64,000 bases of DNA from positions 23,831 to 87,830 of the forward strand of contig JBAZHE010000003.1 in NCBI GenBank assembly GCA_041652555.1, written 5' to 3'. Shown one piece after another: positions 39,942 to 48,310 of the stretch (positions within the stretch are counted from its first letter, which is position 1; every line of letters begins with the position of its first letter). This stretch comes from JBAZHE01 sp041652555. GTDB lineage: Bacteria; Patescibacteriota; Patescibacteriia; Patescibacteriales; WJLG01. Below the pieces are notes generated by a model that was not told the DNA's origin, made no database searches, and saw only the letters and a program-made list of their open reading frames with translations. Made by a program: the position numbers and the translations under genes.

Positions 39942-40673
39942 ATGAAGTCAAAATACATTATGATTTTTATAGCATTGCTTGTTAGTGCTATCTGTATTGC
40001 TGGATGTATAAATAATACTCCTACACCAACTGTAGTAACTGTTAAAGAAATCGGGCAACCTGCTCTACTATATTCATATCCAACTACAATACCCACGGTG
40101 CCCACCCCTGCTCCTATAATAAAATCTGTTTCTGGATATTCGTCGCGTGGAACAAGCGAAGTAATTATACCCGGGAGTGATAAACATCTTTTTTATCCAA
40201 ATTCGTGGACTGTAAAAACCATAAGCGGTTCACAAATGAAGTCTGCTACTTCCGATGGGTCAACATCTAACCTTCAATTAACAGATGCGATTTATATTAT
40301 TTCGCCATCAAAATCTACAATAGTAGCAGGAGAAGGTGTGGATATAAGTACAATGATATTTGGATCTTCTCAATTTATTTCCATATTAGATAAGGGATAT
40401 ATTACCGATGACGAACTTGACGAAAATTCGCTAATTGATTCTTATGAGAAAGATGGATATACAAATGTTCAATTTGATCCAACATATTACAAAATAAATG
40501 GAAACCCCGCGCGGTCGATGTCTTTTGATTCTTCGAAGGATAATACACATGTATCTGCGTATATCATAGTATCTGATTCGAAAATGGGGTATGTTACTAT
40601 GATAATTTATAATGCAAATTCTCCCAGTGGAGAAGTAAGTCAAGGGTATCAAATAATTCAATCGTTTGTATAA
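39942..40673 (+). CDS. Secreted lipoprotein
   Basis: 243 residues from the ATG at 39942, about 20 bases after TTTATATAAAA, hence leaderless. Lipobox AICIAGC (Cys near 22) is followed by a Thr/Pro linker and a globular domain (KHLFYPNSWTVKTIS, FDSSKDNTHVSAYIIVS). The domain has the look of small archaeal surface proteins that bind peptides or polysaccharide, but I recognise no family. Confidence 0.65.
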   Translation: MKSKYIMIFIALLVSAICIAGCINNTPTPTVVTVKEIGQPALLYSYPTTIPTVPTPAPIIKSVSGYSSRGTSEVIIPGSDKHLFYPNSWTVKTISGSQMKSATSDGSTSNLQLTDAIYIISPSKSTIVAGEGVDISTMIFGSSQFISILDKGYITDDELDENSLIDSYEKDGYTNVQFDPTYYKINGNPARSMSFDSSKDNTHVSAYIIVSDSKMGYVTMIIYNANSPSGEVSQGYQIIQSFV

Positions 40674-40738
40674 ATTTATAATTTATCAACATTTTTGTAA
40701 TAGAAACCTTTAACTACTATAACACACTATACATTTTT

Positions 40739-41203
40739 ATGCGCGTTAAAATTATATTAATCGCAACACTTGTTGTTATAAGTGCGTTAGTATGTTCGGT
40801 CGGCGCAATGCCCGATCCAAATAAATATGCTCCTGTTGTCATTAATAACGGAGATGGAACCGGCTCTCTATACATCCAAGCAATGTGTGGGCATACACTA
40901 ATAACTAAAGATGTTATTATTCAAGAAGTTGTTCTGAAAGATGAAAAATATAATCTGGGAACAATGAACGCTCTTATTCAAAAAGATAATCTTAATCTAT
41001 ATAACCCGGTTGGAGAAAATAAAACCATTGAACTAGATGCCAATGGAAAGTATGATGCATTTTTTAAACCCGGTATATATGCATTAACATTCTTAAATGA
41101 ACAAGCAGCCGGGAATGAATATGCTATTGCACAAGTTAATGCGAACTACAAAACGCAGATAAACTTTGCTGGGCATGGAGTTACGAAAGCGGATGAAAAT
41201 TAA
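40739..41203 (+). CDS. Secreted hypothetical protein
   Basis: 154 residues with a cleavable signal peptide (KIILIATLVVISALVCSVGA). The mature part is beta-rich with a single N-x-T sequon (GENKTIELD) and ends in a hydrophilic tail. It is the last plus-strand gene before a convergent minus-strand gene. No family recognised. Confidence 0.6.
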   Translation: MRVKIILIATLVVISALVCSVGAMPDPNKYAPVVINNGDGTGSLYIQAMCGHTLITKDVIIQEVVLKDEKYNLGTMNALIQKDNLNLYNPVGENKTIELDANGKYDAFFKPGIYALTFLNEQAAGNEYAIAQVNANYKTQINFAGHGVTKADEN

Positions 41204-41274
41204 AAATTAATTATTATTAACTTTTTTATTACCAAAAGATATAAATATTATTAAAGTTTATTATTATATACCGT

Positions 41275-41361
41275 TGTTGAAACGGGTTTGGTTGGGTAAG
41301 GTTTGTTTTGGTGCGGCAATGCCGGGCAAGGTATGTTACGGTTGGGTCGGTTTTGGTAAGG
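41275..41361 (+). repeat. 5-base-periodic tract, about 16 units of GGYNN
   Basis: From about 41275 the pattern G-G-pyrimidine recurs every five bases: the first position is G in all units but one from 41285 to 41360, the second G except at three places, the third T or C throughout, while the two spacer bases vary. The tract ends at the stop codon of the minus-strand gene at 41364, just as the TGTNN tract does at 36976. It fills most of the gap between convergent genes; the rest of the gap is A+T-rich. Confidence 0.85.
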
Positions 41362-41363
41362 AA

Positions 41364-42470
41364 TTAAAACTTGGGTGAATTTTCCACCCAAGTTATTCTT
41401 CTATTCATCAAAAAATTCCAAATATATCCGATTACTATTCCTATAGCATTTCCTATTAAATAGTTTATTCCTACGAATGTTAGTGCCACCAAAACAGTAA
41501 CATTTATTATCATTGATCCAATACAGATTGAATTATAACTAAACATTCTGTGAAGGAATGATTTTTGGCATTTTGCTCCTTTAAATGTAAAATTATCATT
41601 CATTAAAAAATTTGTTATAATACTTATTTCTATCGCTAGGAAACTTGCAAAAACCAAAGGCGTATTAAAAACTTCTTTGAACACGGACAAACAAATCATA
41701 TTTGTTGCCACTCCGATAAGACCAACGATCCCAAATTTTACCATCTTTCTTAATTCTTCTCTTCCACGTCCGGGGAACAATGCATTATCAATAAATTGTT
41801 TTGCGAATTGAATAATTGTGGATTTCTTTAATTTGCTTTCACCCACTTTTCTGTTTGTGAAAACATACGGTAATTCTTTCACTATAGTCCAATGGCATTT
41901 TGAAAGAATCTCCAATAAGATTTTATATCCACACCGTGGGTTTAATGAAGGTGTGTGCATTATTAAATCCTTTTTTGCTCCGAAGAATCCGGAAATTGGA
42001 TCGGTAATTTTCGGGAAAAGGAGGCGACCGAGGAATGTTGCCCCGAAAGAAATAACACGACGTTTTAAAGGCCAGTCTTTGATACCACCATTTGGCATAT
42101 ATCTTGACCCAATTGCGATATCTACATTATTGTTTTTTATTTCATTGAACATTGCAGGAATAATTTCTATTGAGTGCGATAAATCTGCGTCCGTCACTAC
42201 CACCACGTTTCCGCGCGCTTTATTTATTCCGGCAATAACAGATTGGGAAAGTCCCGGATCTTTTGTGCGCGTTATTAAAACCACGGGATACTTCCTAATG
42301 ATAAGATCGGTAACAATAAGTTGTGTCTTATCCGTGGAAGAATCATCGACAACGATTATTTCAAAAGTTATAGTGGTGAGACGAAGAGTATGAGAAATTT
42401 TTTGTATTGTGTTTTGAATGTTTTCTTCTTCGTTGTAAGTGGGGATGATTATAGAAAGAGATGGACGCAT
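41364..42470 (-). CDS. Dolichol-phosphate-mannose-synthase-like glycosyltransferase with GtrA domain
   Basis: 368 residues. The first 230 residues are a family 2 transferase: LSIIIPTYNEEENI, VVVTDADLSHS (about 90-100) and GSRYMPNGG, as in DPM1-type enzymes that load a sugar onto a polyprenyl phosphate. The last 130 residues have four membrane helices of the GtrA type, which flip or dock the lipid-linked sugar. It would supply lipid-linked sugar to GT-C enzymes such as the gene at 36976. Confidence 0.87.
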   Translation of the reverse strand: MRPSLSIIIPTYNEEENIQNTIQKISHTLRLTTITFEIIVVDDSSTDKTQLIVTDLIIRKYPVVLITRTKDPGLSQSVIAGINKARGNVVVVTDADLSHSIEIIPAMFNEIKNNNVDIAIGSRYMPNGGIKDWPLKRRVISFGATFLGRLLFPKITDPISGFFGAKKDLIMHTPSLNPRCGYKILLEILSKCHWTIVKELPYVFTNRKVGESKLKKSTIIQFAKQFIDNALFPGRGREELRKMVKFGIVGLIGVATNMICLSVFKEVFNTPLVFASFLAIEISIITNFLMNDNFTFKGAKCQKSFLHRMFSYNSICIGSMIINVTVLVALTFVGINYLIGNAIGIVIGYIWNFLMNRRITWVENSPKF

Positions 42471-42539
42471 GATATATAAAGGTTATTAAGATGTAGTATA
42501 AAATAGTTTCGTCTGGAAATTTATAAAACAGATTGGTGG

Positions 42540-42722
42540 TTATCTTCGTGTTGCGCGGCGAGATCCTCTTATAGTTTTTGTTAAATGCCCCGACCTTCCT
42601 CCAAAACCGTGTTTGCTTCTTTTTTGAATAGAAACTAATTGTGATTTACCTATCTTCCCGGTTTTGTTGAATGCTCTTGTATTTATTCTTTCAACCTTTA
42701 TATTTTTGCCTTTTGTCGTCAA
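42540..42722 (-). CDS. Small highly basic protein
   Basis: 60 residues with about one third Lys or Arg, ending RGSRRATRR, and little hydrophobic content; likely to bind nucleic acid. Its TATA (GGTTTAAAT on the minus strand, around 42762-42770) gives a separate transcript. No family recognised. Confidence 0.52.
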   Translation of the reverse strand: MTTKGKNIKVERINTRAFNKTGKIGKSQLVSIQKRSKHGFGGRSGHLTKTIRGSRRATRR

Positions 42723-42796
42723 GATGTTTCACCTTTATTATTTTATTATAATGACATTATCATATTTAAACCTTTCTATTCATTTAGTATACTTTG

Positions 42797-42824
42797 AATT
42801 AGTCTAATTTGGATTAGACTAATT
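42797..42824. promoter_or_regulatory. 12-bp perfect inverted repeat in a divergent promoter region
   Basis: AATTAGTCTAAT (42797-42808) and ATTAGACTAATT (42813-42824) flank four bases. It lies between the minus-strand TATA of the basic-protein gene and the plus-strand TTTTAAATA at 42847-42855 that precedes the RNA region. A dimeric repressor site is the simplest reading. Confidence 0.5.
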
Positions 42825-42900
42825 AAAAATACGGTGAAGAATAAGTTTTAAATACTTATAAGTCATACAATAGTATAGCCAAGAGTTACAAAATCAATAC

Positions 42901-43123
42901 GAATGTGAGGTCAGCGAATTTTCGAAACCTCCAACATTCTTATGGTTAGAACTTTTGAGCTAATGTACAGAAGTCCGACTAATCATCTCTCATGCTTTGC
43001 TTTCCGCACAGGAATAAGTTTGGCGGATACTTACCAACAACCGCCATAAAACAATCGTCTAATATTGACATTTGTGAAAATAGTTTGTGTAAAAGACCGG
43101 CGCAATAAAATAATGCGCCGGTC
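42901..43123 (+). ncRNA. Structured non-coding region upstream of the tRNA-like element
   Basis: No convincing protein gene lies at 42723-43365. After TTTTAAATA (42847) a transcript could start near 42875. Helices seen: GAATGT-GAGGT...CGAA/TTCG...ACCTC-ACATTC (42901-42939), a three-part hairpin; TGGCGG/CCGCCA (43021-43046); and GACCGGCGCA/TGCGCCGGTC (43095-43123), a very stable 10-bp hairpin with an A-rich loop. They precede two tRNA-type elements. Whether this is one RNA, leader segments or a processed precursor is not known. Confidence 0.45.
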
Positions 43124-43128
43124 AAAAT

Positions 43129-43184
43129 GCAACCAAGATAACCCCTCGTGGCAGATCGTTGCGGGTTCAACACCCGCTGGTTGC
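43129..43184 (+). tRNA. tRNA-like element lacking normal D and anticodon arms
   Basis: Acceptor GCAACCA/TGGTTGC (7 perfect pairs) and T-arm GCGGG-TTCAACA-CCCGC are intact, but only 25 bases lie between them, too few for D and anticodon arms and with no good helix. It starts five bases after the stable hairpin at 43095-43123. It may be a tRNA minihelix or a truncated gene. Confidence 0.5.
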
Positions 43185-43242
43185 TTTTGGTTAAAACAAT
43201 GGAGTGTACAAAGACTCTCGTTTTGGCCAGAATATATTTTTC

Positions 43243-43319
43243 GGGCCTGTAGCTCAGTCCGGTTAGAGCGCCCGGCTCATAACCGGGAGATTTCATCGGT
43301 TCAAATCCGATCTGGCCCA
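43243..43319 (+). tRNA. tRNA with anticodon CAT (Met or Ile2)
   Basis: Full cloverleaf of 77 bases: acceptor GGGCCTG/CTGGCCC with one T-T mismatch at 6-67, D-stem GCTC/GAGC, anticodon stem CCCGG/CCGGG with loop CTCATAA, seven-base variable region, T-stem ATCGG/CCGAT with TTCAAAT, discriminator A. The CTCATAA loop fits elongator Met or, if C34 is modified to agmatidine, an AUA-reading Ile2. Confidence 0.9.
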
Positions 43320-43330
43320 CTAATCGAAAC

Positions 43331-43362
43331 ATATATAACTCATCACAACCAATACGTATATA
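43331..43362 (+). promoter_or_regulatory. Promoter of the sugar-nucleotide operon
   Basis: ATATATAA at 43331-43338 lies about 28 bases before the ATG at 43366, with AATACGTATATAG in between, the ACGTAT variant of the element seen after other TATA boxes. The operon transcript would be leaderless. It starts only 12 bases after the tRNA-Met gene. Confidence 0.55.
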
Positions 43363-43365
43363 GAT

Positions 43366-44478
43366 ATGAAAATTCTTCTCGTTTCTTCTCAAGATTACAT
43401 TCACCATCCAGTTCCAAGCCGTCATCATTATATTTTTGAAGAACTGGCAACACGTCATGAAATACACGTCGCGCATTTTCACGTAAGTAATAACAACGAC
43501 CGCGCGACCCTTCTTATTCCTGAAGAAGTTACAATGTTTAATATCAAGTCCCCATTTTTGCATTACACATTAAACGCGCCATATCATTTTTATAAATTTG
43601 ATGCAATACTACATCACGAACATTATGATGCCGTGGTTGTAGCAAACATTCTCGCGGGCACAGCAGTGATCTGCGCGGCCAACAAATATAAGGTTCCCGT
43701 GGTTTTTGATTTAAAAGATTGGTTCCCGGACAGCGCGGCAATGTATATAAAAAATAATATTCTCAAGGAAGTCGTGCGCATGTCGGTTCTGGACATTACA
43801 AAATATAATCTTGAACGTAGTAATAAAATTGTCACGGTTTCCCCCTCACTGGTTAAAAAGTTAAATGCGCTGGGATTCGAATCGGAACTTATTACAAACG
43901 GAGTGGATACCTCCATTTTTAAACCGATGCCAAAAACAAATGATAATGATTTCGTCATCGGGTTTGTAGGGAGTGTTGAACGTTGGTATGGTCTTGATGA
44001 AATAATTAAGGCTATGCCCAAATTGCTTAAATATAATCCTAATATGAAATTGCTCATTGTCGGGGATTCATTATTTACTGAATATGGGAAGGAATTAAAA
44101 TCTTTAGTTAATAATTTAAATTTATTTGATAATGTTATTTTTACCGGGTTGAAACCTTACAATGAATTGCCACATTATATTTCTATGATGGATGTTTGTG
44201 CTATCCCCCCTATACCTCCACAGTGGAGAAACATTGCGTTACCAAATAAATTTTTTGAATATACCGCATGTGGGAAACCAATTATCACAACGCCAATCCC
44301 CGATATGATTGCAATGGGAACAGATAATTTGTTTGTTTATAAAAATATAGGAGAATATGTTGAAAAGATTAAATATATAGAAAATAACAAACCAAAAGTT
44401 TTAAATAATATAGAAAACTTTGATTGGAAAAACAGGGCGAAAGATTTTGAGAAATTGATAAAGGAAGTAACATTATGA
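43366..44478 (+). CDS. Glycosyltransferase family 4
   Basis: 370 residues, GT-B fold: an N-terminal domain with PSRHHYIFEELATRHE and VFDLKDWFPD, a donor domain with IGFVGSVERWYGLDEIIKAM (about 197-216) and FFEYTACGKPIITTP (about 300-314), where the E near the second motif binds the nucleotide. It is first in the operon, so it probably transfers the sugar whose biosynthesis is encoded downstream. It overlaps the next gene by four bases. Confidence 0.87.
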   Translation: MKILLVSSQDYIHHPVPSRHHYIFEELATRHEIHVAHFHVSNNNDRATLLIPEEVTMFNIKSPFLHYTLNAPYHFYKFDAILHHEHYDAVVVANILAGTAVICAANKYKVPVVFDLKDWFPDSAAMYIKNNILKEVVRMSVLDITKYNLERSNKIVTVSPSLVKKLNALGFESELITNGVDTSIFKPMPKTNDNDFVIGFVGSVERWYGLDEIIKAMPKLLKYNPNMKLLIVGDSLFTEYGKELKSLVNNLNLFDNVIFTGLKPYNELPHYISMMDVCAIPPIPPQWRNIALPNKFFEYTACGKPIITTPIPDMIAMGTDNLFVYKNIGEYVEKIKYIENNKPKVLNNIENFDWKNRAKDFEKLIKEVTL

Positions 44479-44951
44479 TTATTGGAGAAAATTCACTTAT
44501 TAGATCCGGGGCTATAATATATGATGATGTAAAGATTGGAGATAATTTTGTTACTGGTCATAACGTTTTGATACGGGAACATACAACTATCGGAAATAAT
44601 GTTAAAGTTGGTTCTTCAAGTATTATTGAAGGAAATTGTTATCTTGGTAATGATATCAATATTCAAAGCATGGTTTTTATTCCAACAAAAACCGCTATTG
44701 GTGATAATGTATTTATCGGGCCATGTGTGACAATGACGAACGATAAATACCCCCCCTCCAAATATTTGGGTGGTCCGTCAATCATGGACGGTGTGGTCAT
44801 TGGAGCGTGCGCGATTATTCTTCCGGGTGTAAAATTGGGGAAGGGGTGTTTTGTAGCAGCGGGTTCGCTTGTGACAAAGAATGTTCCAGCAGGTAAAATG
44901 GCAATCGGTTATCCTGCGAGAATAGTTGATAAGCCGATGGTGATGAAATGA
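44475..44951 (+). CDS. Hexapeptide N-acetyltransferase, WbpD-like
   Basis: 158 residues of imperfect hexapeptide repeats (IGDNFVTGHNVLIRE, IGNNVKVGSSSIIEG, GVVIGACAIILPGVKLGKG) making a left-handed beta-helix, with an MTNDKYPPSK loop as in sugar-nucleotide acetyltransferases of the WbpD type. In the known pathway it acetylates the 3-amino group of UDP-GlcNAc3NA. The order acetyltransferase, aminotransferase, oxidoreductase, dehydrogenase all in one operon supports this specific role. Confidence 0.85.
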   Translation: MIIGENSLIRSGAIIYDDVKIGDNFVTGHNVLIREHTTIGNNVKVGSSSIIEGNCYLGNDINIQSMVFIPTKTAIGDNVFIGPCVTMTNDKYPPSKYLGGPSIMDGVVIGACAIILPGVKLGKGCFVAAGSLVTKNVPAGKMAIGYPARIVDKPMVMK

Positions 44952-46027
44952 TACGTATGGCACATCCAATTATTGGTGATGAAGAAACAGAAGCGGCATT
45001 GAATGTCTTAAAATCGGGCAACCTTGCGCAGGGGAAGAAAGTAAAAGAATTTGAAGAGAAGTATTCCGATTACTGTGGTGTAAAATATTCCGTGGCTGTA
45101 AACAGTGGCACGGCTGCACTTCATGCTGCGTTATCTTCGATAGGTATTGGAAAGGGTGATGAAGTTATAGTCCCCGCATTTTCTTTTATTGCAACAGCAA
45201 GTGCAGTTTCGATGTGCGGCGCAACTCCGGTATTCGCAGATATCGAATCAGATTATTTTACAATCGATCTGGCGAATGTAGAAAATTTGATTTCGGATTC
45301 TACGAAGGCAATCATTGGTGTCCATTTATTCGGGCAACCGTTTGATATTAAAAGAATTTTAAATTTTGGTATTTCCTTGATTGAAGATGCAGCGCAAGCG
45401 CATGGTTCAACCTATCACGGCAAACCGGTTGGCGGTTTCGGTCAGGCTGGTTGTTTTAGTTTTTATGCAACAAAAAATATGACAACCGGGGAAGGTGGGA
45501 TGGTTACGACAAATTTAATCGAAATAAATAATAATGTTCGTCGTTTCATTAATCATGGGCAGAGTGAGAAGTATCTTCACACTTCACTCGGTTATAATTA
45601 TCGTATGACCGATATTGCTGCTTCGATAGGTATTGCACAATTGGAGAAGTTGAATTTATTTAACGCGCGACGGATTTGTAATGCAAATTATTACGATGAA
45701 CATTTGAAAGCGCACGGGGTAATATTACCGAAGCGTCGTGATTATTGTAAACACGTTTTTCATCAGTATGTTATACGGATAACTGATGATTGCCCGATTA
45801 CAAGAAGTGAAATTATTAACATATTAAAACAAAAGGGTATTGATACGGCGATTCATTATCCCATTTCGATCAATAAACAACCAATGTATAAAAATATGAA
45901 TGTTGAATGTCCGGTTGCGGAAAAAATAAGTGGTGAGATATTGAGTATACCGGTTCATCCTTCGTTGACAACGGACGATTTAAAATATGTTTGTGATACA
46001 ATAAATGGGGTTGTAGAAAATGCTTAA
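44948..46027 (+). CDS. Sugar aminotransferase (DegT/DnrJ/EryC1), WbpE-like
   Basis: 359 residues, PLP-dependent fold. NSGTAALHAAL binds the cofactor phosphate, DAAQAHGS provides the Asp, and Lys176 in YATKNMTTGEGG is the Schiff-base lysine. It would convert the 3-keto sugar nucleotide made by the neighbouring dehydrogenases into the 3-amino sugar. It overlaps both neighbours (ATGA at the 5' end, eight bases at the 3' end). Confidence 0.92.
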   Translation: MIRMAHPIIGDEETEAALNVLKSGNLAQGKKVKEFEEKYSDYCGVKYSVAVNSGTAALHAALSSIGIGKGDEVIVPAFSFIATASAVSMCGATPVFADIESDYFTIDLANVENLISDSTKAIIGVHLFGQPFDIKRILNFGISLIEDAAQAHGSTYHGKPVGGFGQAGCFSFYATKNMTTGEGGMVTTNLIEINNNVRRFINHGQSEKYLHTSLGYNYRMTDIAASIGIAQLEKLNLFNARRICNANYYDEHLKAHGVILPKRRDYCKHVFHQYVIRITDDCPITRSEIINILKQKGIDTAIHYPISINKQPMYKNMNVECPVAEKISGEILSIPVHPSLTTDDLKYVCDTINGVVENA

Positions 46028-46931
46028 TGTTGGTGTTATTGGTGTGGGTATGATGGGGAAGAATCATGCTCGTGTTTATTCGGAATTAAAAAATGTGGAT
46101 AATTTATTTGTGACTGATATAAATGAAAGTGTTGCAAAAGAAGTGGCGACGAAAAATAACGGAATATATTGCGCATCGATAGATAATCTTTTAGAAAAAG
46201 TTGATGCAGTCAGTATTTGTGTTCCAACGCAGTATCATTATGAGGTGGCAAAGAAAGTAATCGAATCTAATATACCCCTGCTGATCGAAAAGCCAGCCTG
46301 CGAATCTGTTTTAGACGCCAAACAATTAATAGAAATGACTCCTTCTGGGTTGATTTGTGGGGTCGGGCAAATTGAAAGGTTCAACCCGATTGTTAAAGAA
46401 ATAAAAAAGATAATTGATTCACCAATATACATTGAATCTAAACGTCATAACCCGGCATCCGCGCGTGTTACTGGATCTGTGGTTTTGGATCTTATGATTC
46501 ATGATATTGATGTTGTGTATAATTTATTGGACTGGAAACCGACAGAATATATTTACAGTTCTGGGAGCAATGATATTTGTGGCGCGCTATTAGATTTTGA
46601 TAAAACAACAGTTTATTTATCTGCAAGCAGAAAAGCGTCAAAGAAGATTCGAAGTATATACATTGAACAGGAAGATTATACAATCGAAGGTGATTATATG
46701 ACACAGGAGATTACTATTTATAGTAAGCCCGAACGATATAATATGAATAATAATAAATACACAAGGGAAGGAATAGTTGAAAAAGTTATGGTTCCAAAGT
46801 TAGAACCTCTTAAAGAGGAATTATCTACATTTCTTAATTGCGTTGAAACAAAAATGTCTTTCCCAGTAACATTGGAGCAGGGATTGAGAAATCTTAATAT
46901 CGCGCATAAAATAGAGTCGGGGTTAAATTGA
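46020..46931 (+). CDS. Gfo/Idh/MocA oxidoreductase, WbpB-like
   Basis: 303 residues. VGVIGVGMMGKNHARVY is the N-terminal NAD Rossmann loop and LLIEKPAC (about 88-95) the family E-K-P; HDIDVVYNLL is in the substrate-binding half. In WbpB/WlbA systems this enzyme oxidises C3 of UDP-GlcNAcA before transamination. Shorter than many members (about 320-350), but complete in motifs. Confidence 0.88.
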   Translation: MLNVGVIGVGMMGKNHARVYSELKNVDNLFVTDINESVAKEVATKNNGIYCASIDNLLEKVDAVSICVPTQYHYEVAKKVIESNIPLLIEKPACESVLDAKQLIEMTPSGLICGVGQIERFNPIVKEIKKIIDSPIYIESKRHNPASARVTGSVVLDLMIHDIDVVYNLLDWKPTEYIYSSGSNDICGALLDFDKTTVYLSASRKASKKIRSIYIEQEDYTIEGDYMTQEITIYSKPERYNMNNNKYTREGIVEKVMVPKLEPLKEELSTFLNCVETKMSFPVTLEQGLRNLNIAHKIESGLN

Positions 46932-48310
46932 TGGAGACCATTGGTGTTGTGGGTATGGGTTACGTGGGCATTCCTGCTGCAATGTTGTTTGCCGACTCTC
47001 CATATTATAAAAAGGTGTATGGATTTCAGCGCAATTCAAAAAATTCTGGTTATAAAATCGAAATGTTAAACGATGGTCGGAACCCTTTGAAGGGTGATGA
47101 ACCGGGGTTATCGGAACTAATACGACGCGTTGTTCACGATAAGAAATTTTTATGTACATCCGATTTTAGTAAAATTCGAGAATGCGATGCAGTCACAATT
47201 TCAATTCAAACTCCTTTTAAAAACAAAGATGATTTGATCCCAGATTTTTCTGCATTGTTTGATGGTGTTAAAGAAGTTGGAAAAAATATAAAACCGGAAA
47301 CTTTGGTGGTGTTGGAGTCAACTGTTACCCCGGGGACAACTGTGGGAATAGTCAAAGACATTCTTGAAACAGAATCGGGGTTGGTCGTGGGCAAAGATTT
47401 TTATCTGGCACATGCCCCAGAGCGGGTTATGGTAGGACGGCTCATAAAAAATATTCGGGAGTATGATCGTATTGTTGGGGGCATTAATGAAGCGAGTACG
47501 AACCGCGCCGTGGATTTGTATACACTACTTCTTACTAAAGGCAAACTAATAAAAATGAGTGCAACAGCAGCAGAAGTTACAAAAACCGCAGAGAACACTT
47601 TTAGGGATTTACAAATCGCGGCTGCTAATCAATTGGCGTTATATTGCGAAGCAATGGGAATAAATATTTATGATGTGCGGAATGGGATAAACTCATTAAA
47701 AGGAGAAGGGGTTTCGCGTGAAATCCTGATGCCGGGTGCGGGGGTTGGTGGGCATTGTCTTACAAAAGATACTTACCATTTGGAACGCGGTGTTAAATTA
47801 AGCGGGGGGCTGGATTATCCAGAAGGTGTGGAGTCACTATTTGTTTCCGCAAGACATTTAAATGATTTTATGCCGGATCATATTTTTAATTTGGCTGTTG
47901 ATGGTTTGAAACGCGTTGATAAAGAAATTCATGGTTCAAAAATTGCTATTCTTGGTTGGGCATTTATTGCAAATTCTGATGATGATAGAAATACCCCGTC
48001 GGGAAAATATAGGGATTTGATTGTTCAATCAGGAGGGGAAGTCGTTATTCATGATCCATATGTCGCATCACATTATAATGCAACTATTGAACGTGATATA
48101 AATCGCGCCCTTAAAAATATAGATGCTGTTGCAATAATGACTGGGCATAACATGTATAAAAATTTAACGCCAGAAAACATACCGGGGAATAAAGTTGTGA
48201 TAGTCGATGGCAGAAATGTAATCGATCCAGATACATTTATTAATAAAGGTTTTATTTATAAAGGCGTTGGGCGCGGAGACAAGAATGACCACCCAATAAA
48301 GGAGTTTTAG
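46928..48310 (+). CDS. UDP-N-acetylhexosamine 6-dehydrogenase, WbpA/WecC-like
   Basis: 460 residues of the UDP-glucose/GDP-mannose dehydrogenase family. GVVGMGYVGIPAAMLFA is the NAD site, STVTPGTT the hinge region, and GVGGHCLTKDT (Cys about 277) the catalytic cysteine; a C-terminal domain follows. The enzyme performs the two-step oxidation at C6 that makes a uronic acid nucleotide, the first step of the GlcNAc3NAcA pathway. It overlaps the oxidoreductase gene by ATGA. Confidence 0.92.
   Translation: MMETIGVVGMGYVGIPAAMLFADSPYYKKVYGFQRNSKNSGYKIEMLNDGRNPLKGDEPGLSELIRRVVHDKKFLCTSDFSKIRECDAVTISIQTPFKNKDDLIPDFSALFDGVKEVGKNIKPETLVVLESTVTPGTTVGIVKDILETESGLVVGKDFYLAHAPERVMVGRLIKNIREYDRIVGGINEASTNRAVDLYTLLLTKGKLIKMSATAAEVTKTAENTFRDLQIAAANQLALYCEAMGINIYDVRNGINSLKGEGVSREILMPGAGVGGHCLTKDTYHLERGVKLSGGLDYPEGVESLFVSARHLNDFMPDHIFNLAVDGLKRVDKEIHGSKIAILGWAFIANSDDDRNTPSGKYRDLIVQSGGEVVIHDPYVASHYNATIERDINRALKNIDAVAIMTGHNMYKNLTPENIPGNKVVIVDGRNVIDPDTFINKGFIYKGVGRGDKNDHPIKEF

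Noticed and set aside
36895..41361. Borg-type tandem repeats
   Set aside because: Borg elements carry perfect tandem copies; these tracts keep only three of five positions and are confined to two convergent gene ends. The gene content also lacks the methane-oxidation genes seen on Borgs.
42979..43563. Long minus-strand frame (194 codons) with segments such as GYEPGALTGLSYRPE
   Set aside because: The segment is the translation of the antisense of tRNA-Met, a well-known artefact; the frame also runs through the tRNA-like element, hairpins and the start of the glycosyltransferase gene.
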